From positions 1 to 64,000 of the forward strand of contig MU858238.1 in NCBI GenBank assembly GCA_033297075.1: a stretch of DNA of 64,000 nucleotides, written 5' to 3'. Shown here in pieces: positions 46,316-57,300 of this stretch. The notes beneath the pieces are model-generated. The model saw only the letters and a program-made list of their open reading frames with translations. It was not told the origin of the DNA and made no database searches. Every line of letters starts with the position of its first letter. The first letter of the stretch is position 1. This stretch comes from Rhypophila decipiens (taxonomy: Eukaryota; Ascomycota; Sordariomycetes; Sordariales; Naviculisporaceae). Made by a program: the position numbers and the translations under genes.

Positions 46316-48226
46316 TCAAGCAGCAACCATCTCAATCTTCTTTCCCTTGACACTCTTCCACTCCGTCCAGGCCGCACCAAGAATGCTAACAGCGCACAGC
46401 GCAGTAAACACATAAAAGGTATGCACCAGCGCGTCATTATACGCCTGTGTCACAGCAGGCAGCAACTCCTTCGGGACCGTAGTCTGGACCGAAGTAGCGC
46501 CCAAGAACAGGACAGCCTTGGGGTCCCCAAACGCCGGCCCGACATATTCCGCAATGAGCTCGACCAACTTGTTGGTAAAGATGTTCTGTCCCACACTGAC
46601 AAAGAGTGCTCCTCCAAGCGTCTGCAGAAACACGACCACGGCCGTGCCAGTGGGGACATCCTCCATATCGAGCACCGTCTGCACGGCAATAAGAGGCTGT
46701 TGGAAGCCAAATCCTATTCCGGCCCCAGCGAGAATCTGATAGCCTATCCAGACAGCGGATTCTGTATCCGGCTGAAAGGTCGAGATAAGCCCCAGCCCAA
46801 CAGCCGCCATGATCGAACCCAGAATCATAAAAGGCGTGTAGTAGCCCCAGAGCGTGACAAAGCCACCCGCAAAGACAGAGACCACCACGCAAGAAATCAG
46901 CATGGGCAGATTCATGATGCCCGACCTGACAGCCGATGCCCCCTTCACAGCCTGGAACCAGATAGGGAGGTAATAAATCAGCCCCAGAAAACCAGCCGAC
47001 AAACAAAAGTTGTAAAAGCTCGCAGCATAAACAGTCCGCTTGAAAAAGATCCTCGGCGGCACCGTCGCGAGCTCGCCCTGTTTATGCTGGATAAAGACAA
47101 AGATGACAATCAAGACGGCAAAGAAAACAAACAACAAGATAATCCGCCAGCTGGACCACTCGTACTGCGTGCCGCCCCATTGAAGCGCAAGCAGTAGGCA
47201 GATGATGGCAGGCATGAAGACGATCGTGCCAATCGGGTCGAAGCGCTTGATTCGTTGGAGGAGGGTATCATCATTCTGAATCGCTCTTCTTGGGTCGGGG
47301 AAGAAGAAGCCGATCACAAGGAGGGTAACGGCTCCAATGGGGAGGTTAATGTAGAAGCACCAGCGCCAGGTCACCTTGTCTGTGAACACACCGCCGAGCA
47401 AGGGGCCGGAGACGGAGGCGATGCCGAACATGGAACCGATCAGACCTGTGTAGAGGGGTCGGGATTCCAGAGGGACGGAGTAGGCTAGGATTACAAGGGC
47501 TCCAGAGAAGAGGCCTGCTGAGCCGACGCCTGCTACTGCTCGACCGACGATCAAGGTGACGGAGTTGTTGGCGACTGCGCAGATCAGGGAGCCGAGTTCG
47601 AAGATGACAATTGCCGTTAGGTAGACCCATTTTATGGAGAAGAAGGTGTAGAAGCGGCCGAAGAGGAGTTGTAGCGCCGCCGTGGTTAGAAGGTAAGCTG
47701 AGAAGGCGTTAGTGGTCGTCGCGGATGCGGTTCAGATAGATTGTTGGGCTGAGATGGTGAAGGGATGAATGATTTGTCTTGACTTACCACTTCCGTACCA
47801 GCCAATGTCGGGGATACTCTGGAATTGATCCGTGATTTTTGGGATGGCAGTCGCAATGATGGAGTTGTCGAGGGCCATCAGGAACACACTCAGACAGAGG
47901 GCCAACGTGATGAGGAACAGCTCGAAGCCCTTGGGGTATTCGACGCCATCGTCTCGCGTCCGGGTTGGTGCGATCTGGGATCCGGTCTTGGAGGCCGAGG
48001 TGATTTGTTTGTGGAGCTCGTCGCCCGTCGGGTTGCCGTCTGTGCCGGTGGGCTTTTCATTTTCGGCCCGGGACGCGGCGTCCGTCTCGGAGGTGGTACC
48101 GGCCCCCTTGCCGGATAATTTGTCGTCCTCGGTTATGCTGGCTGCGCTGGGCGCGATCGTCGGTGCTTGCGACTCGTCGGCCGTGGTACCCGGGGCCGGC
48201 ACCGATAGGGTGGACTTTTCGTCCAT
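46316..48226 (-). CDS. MFS transporter, DHA2 family (14 TM)
   Basis: Plasma-membrane proton-driven drug/toxin efflux transporter of the DHA2 family, 606 aa. Minus-strand exons are 48226-47788 and 47697-46316, with donor GTAAGT, CACTAAC branch, CTCAG acceptor and phase 1. The first 110 residues are a polar, acidic cytosolic tail. The first helix ends in [13 protein letters not shown], the DHA2 signature. The second exon supplies [26 protein letters not shown] and motif C ([13 protein letters not shown]), then further helices to a short C-terminal tail ([17 protein letters not shown]). The start at 48226 is the first ATG; longer frames begin with GTG. DHA2 pumps often export fungal metabolites, but the nearest biosynthetic gene is the P450 pseudogene and the PKS lies 35 kb away, so no partner is evident. 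Confidence 0.93.
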
Positions 48227-51200
48227 GGCTTGTATTTCTTCTCCTTTCGGCCAATTCGCGACCGCGGGCACAGTGTGTTGCGATTCGTCGTGTCGTTGGG
48301 ACACAAGTGTATCGAGTGGACAATATCGCCAAGCGTGGAGCCTGACTTACACGATGTGTACACCGGTAAGTGAAGGTGAAGGCGAAGCTTTTGGCAACTT
48401 CCTTTGCAACGAAGAACCAAAAGAGCAACAAGCAAAATGTCCAAAGCTTTTGCGCGATCTGAGCAAACGTGAAATAAAAGAACAAACGAGCCGCAAGTTG
48501 AAGGGGGGCAGGCGCCCTTTTGGAATTATAAATCCAATACTGCAATGACCGTGTGCCAAAAGTCCTGGTGACAGCAATCCCATTTGAGTATAGCGTCCCG
48601 TGCTTTTTTATCCTTGCGGTGTGCTCTTCTTTCCCTTTTTCTTTATTTTTCACCTTTCGCAGTACGTAACTCCACGAAAGTAATGCACCGCCGCGGCCCA
48701 GTTCTCCCAAACCCCGAATCCCAAGCGGAAGGATGGAGGGAAAAGCGGGCTGCAAGTAATACCCGAATATGGCGCGCAAGGGTTGCTGAGAAGTTCCTTC
48801 TCAAGAAAAAAGGTACCAAACAAAGAAACCACCGCCGTGAGTACTTCCTTCCCACACAACCACAATAGCGGGAAGCCACCCCCTCTTGGAAGAGCATGGA
48901 AAGAACTGTATCCGGACGCCATTATGTGTAATCGTAGGTATTTCGTACGACAGAGGCTGAGATTTCCCCCAAGACATCGATGGCAGCGTGTGATTCGGCG
49001 AAAGGTCATCGTCATACCCCACTACCGGCGTTGGAGTCAAGACAGAGATTTTTTTGCCTGCTGACTGCCGAATCAGTGACACGCCTGTACTAACTTCCTA
49101 TGGGTCTAACTTGTTTGAGTTGTCCAGCTGTGTTGATTATCCCTAATCTGCCATCTCTGGAGTCTTGGCACTGGAATCTCTCGGAACTTTGAGGGTTCCG
49201 AAGCCGATGCGAGAAAAGAAAAGTTGGCGAGCTGGACGTTCCAGGCCACGGTGTCATGGTAGGATTCCGATTCGGCGGTTGGAAGATCCTTTCATTACGT
49301 TCCAGGTTAGCGTCGTTCTTGTAATCTTGGATGGTGGATCTTGACCTTAATTTCAACCTCATATCTGACAGAATATTTGCTGTTGAGTGCGTATCGGTGA
49401 GTGTGAGCAATGACTGCATTTGTCGTGAGATGGTCGCCTGCGAGTTTGCTTGCCGTGTGACTTCGGCATCACGGAAACATGCAAGCCACACAGATTGGGT
49501 TGACGGCGTCGTCGCTGGACCAAATGGATATCCTTCAGCGATCTTTATTCTTTCCGTAATTACACCAGACTCTGAGGCGGATGATTATCCTTGACCTTAC
49601 GGATACTTGCGTTTGCTCCCACTTCGTTTTCAGAAATCCCAATATACGCGGATTGAGCTTGGAGCTTGAGCCTCTCGCACGGGTATCGCGTCAGGGTCCC
49701 TGATCGTGACGCCTCCCGCGGAGAGCGGTTACTGGTTCACTGACAGACATGTTTCAGTGCCAAGGTCCGCCTACCAGCATTTCCTACCGCTTGGCTTCCG
49801 CGTGGTAAACAGAAATTTTACAGGCGTTTCGCAGTGAGTCAACTTGGGATATCATCCCGGCTTGTCCCTAGCGAACTATTGTCGCCATGAAGGCCCCAAG
49901 GGGATTCATTATGAGTTTATCTAGATGCTCTCGAGCGATATCCGTACTTGGCGAGCAGAAGTCGGAACAAACACTGGTCACGAGCGTCGTAACAAAACAA
50001 GCGGTGAATGAGGCCCAAGAAGCAATCTACGTATCCAGAAATTGCATACCAGTAAATTCAACCATTTTCGATTTATTGTCGTCGATGCTGCAAATAAGAT
50101 GTGATGCCGTGCAATCGGCAGAGTACTGCGGACAAGACGATACTGTACCGTACAGTACCATATCCGGCCCCTCGGACTCGGGAATTTGCTGCGGTCCGAC
50201 GATCAGATAAACGAGGGAAGGAAAAGGGACAGAAACAGCCACAGTTGCGTAATGCACGACACGCTCACTCAGCATACTGACCTGAGTCAATCGGTGTGCA
50301 AAGGGTCACACAAAGAAAGCACACATGGCTATGGCGTGTCTAGCTGTCTTCTGTACGGTAACCATATTCCAAAGACCAAGAGATGTCAAAATTAGGGCAA
50401 GATTTAGCTCACTTTCTAGTGCCCAACTATTTCTCTTAGTTCAACGGGAGATGCCCTACCCGTCCGAGCGATCGGTAGCCCGAATTTAGCGTACAGTTGG
50501 CGTCTTGGTGTCTTGGTCGTCGAAGTTCTCTCGGGAGTCGGTCGTCTTGTCAATCTTGTCAATCTGTCATACTCGTTCTAATTGTCTTTTCATCATCAAG
50601 CAGAGTTGTGATCCAGGCAGAAGAGATTGGATCAAGTTGATCAACACTGAGAAACAGCATGAATGCCCCACTGCCGTCGTGTTCGGGAAGAACAGGGACT
50701 CCGTTTCGGCTACTTTTGCGCGCCCTTTTGCGGCCTGTCGTACCAAGACCAGACCAGGCTTCTTTCGAATACTCACCCTGACCGTGCCTGACAGTTCATC
50801 AACATTACGTTATTGCCCCTGAATTCTGTTTATTTTTATTCCATATTCTTTTTTTTTCTCGTCAAGTGACTTGTCAAACTGGTCTAATCGGGATTCCTGG
50901 AAGCTTGCAACGTTGCCGGTACCACAGCAGTCTCATAACGGTACTTCATGGTCCTGAAATCCGTACCCGAACGTCTCGACAGGCAGTTTCTGGCTTCGGC
51001 AACCAGCATTGATATCTATCTGCACATGACACTTCAATGGCATTCCCTCGTAGATGACTTCTGGTAGCTCATTTGGATATACATCGTCAAAATGAAGCAA
51101 ACATCTGCCCTAAAGCCTCAATATCCAGACCCAAAACACGGAGTCTACGTACGGCTAGATATGTTCTGTTTAACAGGAAGATAAAAAGAGGAAAGTAAAA

Positions 51201-51263
51201 AAAGGAAAGATAGCAAGAACTCAAGAGAAAAGCCTCTTACGGCTTTTTTTGTATTACGTGCCC

Positions 51264-51362
51264 GGAATTGAACCAACACCCTCCCGGTTCAAGGGGAAGA
51301 TGCTGCAGGCCGGAGGGGTACAGAGGAATTACTTGAGTCGCCTGAGCTGACCGTTGAGCTAA
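51264..51362 (-). other. tRNA-like relic or tRNA-derived SINE head
   Basis: On the minus strand an A-box-like TTAGCTCAACGGTC (51362-51349) and a B-box-like GGTTCAATTCC (51274-51264) stand about 75 bp apart. An AGCT/AGCT D-stem and CTCAAGT as a possible anticodon loop lie between them, and an A7 run follows. The acceptor and T stems do not pair properly, so it is not a working tRNA. Confidence 0.35.
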
Positions 51363-51736
51363 CACTCAACTCATCTCTGCTGTCGACATCCCCTCTCGGT
51401 TGAAAGTACTGTTCGGAAGTGGGGGTTATATACCTAAATCTGAAGCTTGCAGCCCGCTGCTAGCTTGTCGGAGGAGTCCGGAGTAGTTCCCGGCGCATAC
51501 CTGCAAGGTGGATCCCCCGAATCGGCCCCACCCGGCCGATCTTGGGGTAAATTAGAGGGATGATGTCCCCGAATTCCAATCCGAATCTGATCATCGGTTA
51601 CATCTAGGTGCACTGCCTGACTGTGTTGAAGTCCGGAAACGTGAAGCTGCATTGTAAAGTGGGTCGCGTTTGCCCTGGCAAGGCGAACTTGCACACCGGG
51701 CACTGGCTCCGCCGACACATTAGTCTGCCCAACTAG

Positions 51737-51844
51737 CACTGCAATCTTAGCATCTCGCGAGGGGCTGAAGGGGAGAAAGGAAAAGGTTGGAAAGTCAACT
51801 AAAGTCCACGTCCCGTCCCCTCAGGAAAGACTAAAATTGCAGTG
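51737..51844. mobile_element. 108-bp CACTG inverted-repeat element
   Basis: Left end CACTGCAATCTTAG and right end CTAAAATTGCAGTG are inverted copies (one mismatch over the outer 14), with GAGGGG/CCCCTC further in. It shares its ends with the elements at 52442-53270. No target duplication visible. Confidence 0.6.
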
Positions 51845-52441
51845 AAATTCACCAAGGCTGAATTACCAATTCCGGTCAAGGACCCAGAACGGGGTCCGAC
51901 TTGACCTGCTTCTTGAGGCCGACGGGTTGTTACTGTTTCATTCAGGTCCACGAGTTACTTTAGTCTGTCTCCTGCTTGATGTTGATACTCAACAGTGAAC
52001 GAGCTTACCATTCACATGCTGATGTGAACACATTGGTCGGGGGTCAGGGCCTTTCAAGGTTCGATAGAAACATGAAACATCACCGAGAATTCGTCTTCGC
52101 TCTAGTCTTTTAAACGAAGTTTCAGCAGGAAAAGAATAGATGCGTTTGAACAAGTGTTATCGTGCCATTCCCTCTTTTTCCGCGATATGATCAGATCTTT
52201 GAGAGCATTCACTCAACTTTGTATTCAGTATCAAGCATCTTTGGAAAGCCAGACCTCATATCCGTATGTCACCATTAGCCTGGCGATGGGGTTCGGCTCG
52301 AATTCTCTTCAAGTTCAGATTGGAGTTCTCCGGGAGTTTGCAGCACTTAATCGACAACCCAAGATACAGGTAATAGTGCCAGAGTTTGTCATGGCCTCTC
52401 GAGAAGTATTCAGCTGCCTTAATGTGGCAGCCGGGGAGATT

Positions 52442-53270
52442 CACTGCAATTTTAGCCTCGACGGAGGGGATGTGGTTCATGTATGTCTGCCTCGCGATCT
52501 GCCTGGAGAAAAATGCACTGCATTTTTAGCCCTATGAGAGGGGATATATTGTGGCGATATGCACGAATATCTTAGTTACCAATCGCACTTTCAGGAGACC
52601 AGATAGCACTGCAATTCTAGCGTCCTAGGAGAAGAACACGAAAGGCTTTATGATGGCTCAGGGAGGCAAGAGTCAACATGGCATGCCATCTCGTTGGAAC
52701 TTTTATTAAAGTGTTCGATGTTCTTGTTGGGGTATGAGAAATGTAGTTTAGCAGATAGGGGACAGAACAAGGGTTCGGTCTCTATTCGGTATCGTGATAG
52801 GGAGGGGAATGTTGCTTGGCTCTCGGCTCCGGGCCCGGCTCGGGTGGTGGAGGCGACGTGCCTGGTTGGGTGGGGAAGACGATCAGCCTGGCACGACGCA
52901 CGGACTCGGAGCGACTTATGACGAAGCAGCACTGCAATTTTAGCCCTCACAGAGGGGATAAGGTTCATGCATGTCTGCCTTGCATGCCTGACCTGCCTCA
53001 CAGATGTGATGGTCGCCTGTTCAGCTCGTTGCTGCTGTGCTATTATCCCCTCCGTGGGGACTAAAAATGCAGTGCAGTTATCATCCCTGTAATCCCCAGT
53101 CATGTGTGACACAGCCAGGCTGAACAGTCGGCACCTTCAGGACTAATTTTTCAGTGTAGCTAACTAACTACCTTACCTAGCTACGGATACCCATGGCGGT
53201 TAAGAAAAGACCTGCTGCAATGTGAGCCGAGGTGAGACTCATGCCCTCCGGCGAGGCTAAAATTGCAGTG
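52442..53270. repeat. Cluster of CACTGCAATTTTAG repeat ends
   Basis: The same end sequence recurs as CACTGCAATTTTAGCC at 52442 and 52930, CACTGCATTTTTAGCC at 52516, CACTGCAATTCTAGC at 52607, and inverted at about 53074 and 53270. The copies at 52442 and 52930 also share the next ~35 bp (GAGGGGAT, then GGTTCATG and ATGTCTGCCT). Some are probably solo ends of decayed elements. Confidence 0.7.
52930..53074. mobile_element. 145-bp CACTG element with 3-bp CAG duplication
   Basis: The most complete copy in the cluster. Its ends are inverted over about 32 bp with a few mismatches, and it is flanked on both sides by CAG (52927-52929, 53075-53077). CACT(A/G) ends plus a 3-bp duplication are the marks of the CACTA (CMC/EnSpm) superfamily. 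Non-coding. Confidence 0.65.
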
Positions 53271-54394
53271 CTTCAAGGGGCGCTAGCGTATAAGAAAATG
53301 TCCGGAATTTACTGCAAATCCCCGCCAAAAACCGGCCAACCTTTTTTACGACCCCCTGCCGGAATAGCGAACCAAAAACCTCACATAGTTGGTCAATACT
53401 GGGACCAGCGTCGGTACCAAAATGCACGTGAACAGACTTCAAGATATCAAGGTGTGAGGATGAGATGCAGTGTTCACAACCAAAAGAATCGTAACGCTCC
53501 TGCTGACATTGACATTCACATCGGGGATGTCCATGGCCTCCTGGTCTGTCTACTTGATACGCGATGTTATTGACTTTGAGTTTAGGGTTTGAGTATATAG
53601 GGTTTGGGCTCAAAATTGAGTGATGACTCCGCAGGTCATAGGTACTGCATGTATGGTGGGAGCTGGCGTGCTGATGGTGCGGTGGAAAATGATTATGCAA
53701 ATGAGGCTTCACTGCAGTGTTTGTCTGCACGGCGGGGATAAGCAACCCGAATTTGCCTTGAACCCCTCTAAACAAAATGATGCTTCTGACTGTGCGTATA
53801 TCAGACCACCAGGTGTCAGCACATTGAGAAGAGTATCTGGGAGGATTGAAAAGGCGATATGAGCCCCTGATGATAAGCCTCAACTCCGCATCTTAGATCC
53901 GAGGCATGAGAGGCAATTGAAGTAACCGTGTTGTTTTGAGCAAATCCTGATGAGTCAAGTTATAAGTAGGGTATTCATGATTTATCCCAAGCGAACGGGA
54001 GGTAACACACCCTCGTCCCCTCCTCGTGATAAAAGTGATTATAATACAAAAGACCCGCTCTCCATTATAGCCTTTCCTTCCGTACACCGTTTTAGTACTT
54101 GCTCTAATGACACACGGCCCATGTAGTCCCCCAAATACCACCCATAAAAGAAAAAACAATCATTAAGAACAGAGAATATGGTCTAAACCCCTAGATCGAC
54201 AGGCAATACATCAGCCCTTGCTGCACAATAGGCGGCCAATCATCCAACAAGAAGCATGTAAGAAGAGATATAAAACGACAAGAACAAGAATGTTATCCAC
54301 ACTGAGCAAGACCTCTCCTTGGGGTAAGCATATCAGTGCATGGTCATAGCCACACACCCAAGAAAGCTTAGAAACCAAGTTTACGGGAACGACG

Positions 54395-57300
54395 CTATCT
54401 TTTCCTCGTATCCTTGCCCTTCTTTCTACCCTTCTTCTTATCTTTAGGCAGATCCAACGGCGTGCCCTCGAGCGCCTTGGCCATGACGCCCAACATGTAT
54501 TCATCAATATTATGCATCTGCTCGCCAAAGGCATTATACTCGACCACTTCTGGTACAGCATTCTCTTCATCATCGGCATTGTCGACAAACAATCCCAGAC
54601 CAGATGGCTGTTTCTCAGCGAGTGGATCAGCAGCGTCGCCATCCCGCGGCGTGCCTTGCCTGACGCTCGAGACACCCGAACGACTTCCCGGTGTAGGCTG
54701 CTGCTCAAGGAAATCGGCATCGTCTTGCTGGATCTCCTTCTCCGCGACCCGAGCGGCCGCCACGTCTTCCTTATCTTCGGCTTGCTCGAGGACACGGCCC
54801 ACTGTGCGCTGATTGCCCGTCTCGACACCACCCAGTACGCGCTCCATGGCCGCGTTGGCAGCGACGTCAATCTCGTTAGCCACCACCTCGCCGTTGTTGT
54901 TGATAACATCTCGGACCGAGATCTTGTTGAAATAGTCCGTCGTGAAACCACCCTCTTGGATGACCACGTCGTCGAGCATTTGTTTCTGGCTAGCCTTGCG
55001 GAGGATATTGGCTTCGATGGTGTGCTCGCTGACTAGCCGGTAGATGTGCACATCGCGCGTCTGACCGATACGATGGCATCTGTCCTGACATTGCTTGTCC
55101 ATGGCTGGGTTCCAGTCTTGGTCGTAGAAGATGACAGTGTCGGCGCCCGTGAGGTTGATACCCAGACCACCAGACCGGGTCGAGAGAATAAAGCACAGGA
55201 TGCGGGGGTCGTGATTGAAGCGGTCCGTTAGGATCTGTCTCTGCTCGACCTTGGTGGCTCCGTCGAGACGGAGGTATTTGTGTCCGTGAATGTTGAGGAA
55301 CTGCTCGAGGATGTCGAGGACTTTGGTCATCTGGGTAAAGATGAGGGCACGATGGCCGCCTGCTTGGAGCTTGCGCAGTAATCGATCGAGAGCTTGCAGC
55401 TTTCCACAATCATATTGAAGGAGACGCTTGTCGGGGAACTGGATGCTGAGTCGCATGCGAGCCTCGTGCCAGGGGTCCGGTGGCGACTCCTTGGGCATGT
55501 ACGGTGCATGGCGTACCGGCGCTGAGAGTCGCAGGTCTTCCTCTGTAAAGGCCTCTACCCCCTTGCTGCCCAACAGGAATCTGTTCATGTCACCCGCCAC
55601 GACGGCAGGGGTGACACAAGCGAACTTGGTGATGGTCATTTCCATGGAATCAGCGCGTTGTTGAAGGGTGGGAATCGCGTAGTGCAGGGCCGCTGAGTCT
55701 TCTTCGAACCAGGCCATGATATTCTTGGGCACCTTGGGCCGTTGCTTGAATGGACGTCGATGTGTGTCAAGCGTCAACATGTCAATCAGCCCCTTGCCAT
55801 AGATCGGGCGCTGCTGACGGCGCAGAGCGTTGAGATAAACGCAGTGCTGTATTTCCTCAAAGCGGTCCCATCGAGCAGCGCTCTCCAAGTACACGATATT
55901 TGACTTGACGGAAACAGGATCCAAGGAGAAGATGGTCCTGTCTGCACGGGAGTACTGTGCGTCTTTGAGGTTGCTCAAGAAACGGATGGAACTCAGCCGC
56001 ATAATCTCATCAGTATCAATCGTTGACAGGTGCTCAAACTGAGTTGGTATCAAATTCAGAAAGCCGAGGCTGACATTCTTTATGGGGTCCTGGGCCAGCA
56101 GCTTGCCTCTGATGATACGCTCGTTCAGTTCATAATCTGCGGGCACAGAGCGCTGCATGCGGAACGAAGTCATGATGGGCCGGTCGACAAAGAGGTCCGG
56201 GTGATTGCACACCTTCCTCAACTGCATCAGACAGTTGATGATGGACATGTAGTTGCCCGACGCCAGGGTATCTCGTGTCTCGTTGCGGGAGAGGAATCCA
56301 TCGTACAGTTCTCGCTGGCGTTTGGAGAGCCGACAGAACTCGACATGTTCGTATTTGCCAGGCATCTGCTTCTCGACATCTGCCTTCAGTCTCCGGAGAA
56401 GATAGGGCCGGAGGACTTTGTGTAGTTTGGCAATGATGGCACGCGCCTCGTCGTCGAGCTGCTCCCGACCGCTCTCCAGGATCTGAGACTCGGGCCTAGA
56501 GAACCAGTTGTGGAACTCGGAGAGGTCGACGAAGCCGCCTTCGCCGTTTTCTGGAGGTGCAAGGAAGTAGAGCAGAGACCACAGCTCGGTAAGGTTGTTT
56601 TGCAGTGGTGTACCTGTGAGCAGAAGCCGCGAGTGTGTGTTGAAGCCAAGCAGGGTCTGCCATCGCTGCGATTTAAAGTTCTTGATATTGTGTGCTTCAT
56701 CGAGGATCATGTAGTGCCACCGACGTCGTCGAAAGACCTGCTGGTCTTGGAGCACCATCTGGTAGGATGTGATGCAGACGTTCCAGACATCGTCGTTGGT
56801 CCAGCCCTGACGCTTGCGTTTCCTCTCATCCTGGTTTCCGTAGTAGGTAAGGATCTTGAAGCCAGGACACCACTTCTTGAACTCCATCTCCCAATTGAGC
56901 ATGACACTGGTGGGCACAATGACAAGATGGGGGCCCCAAACTTCATGATGACATGCGAGGTGCGCAAGAAGCGCAATTGTCTGGATGGTCTTGCCGAGAC
57001 CCATCTCGTCTGCGAGGATTCCGTTGGTATTGTTCGCATAAAGACCTGCAAGCCAGTCGAGGCCATGATGTTGGTACTCGCGCAAGGTGCCTCGAAGGAG
57101 AAATGGAATCTCAGTCCGTGGACCTGTGGGCTGGGGTGAGGTTGATCGGCTGTCTTCTTTGGGAGCGTTGAGAAGGGAAGTTGAGGCTGGTGTTTCGACA
57201 TCCGATGGTTTGGTATCGTCCGATACCCGTGGGGATTGACTCCGAGAATGGCTATGGACATTGGTTATTACATCTGTTTCGGGGCTTTGATGTTGAGTGT

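Larger units (their letters stand above)
48227..54394. other. Gene desert with short repeats
   Basis: Six kilobases in which I can support no protein gene on either strand. The left kilobase is the transporter's promoter. From about 51.2 to 53.3 kb it holds a tRNA-like relic and a cluster of CACTG-ended inverted-repeat elements, described separately. Confidence 0.6.

Noticed and set aside
46148..47197. A 349-codon plus-strand frame
   Set aside because: It is the antisense shadow of the transporter gene, with a charged, domain-free translation.
48227..48304. Extension of the transporter N-terminus to 48304
   Set aside because: The extended frame starts with GTG; the first ATG is at 48226.
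50420..50510. Possible tRNA with A-box-like TTAGTTCAACGGGAGA
   Set aside because: No acceptable B box and no T arm; stems do not pair.
51434..51739. A 101-codon minus-strand frame in the gene desert
   Set aside because: Begins with GTG inside a repeat end; no family, no introns.
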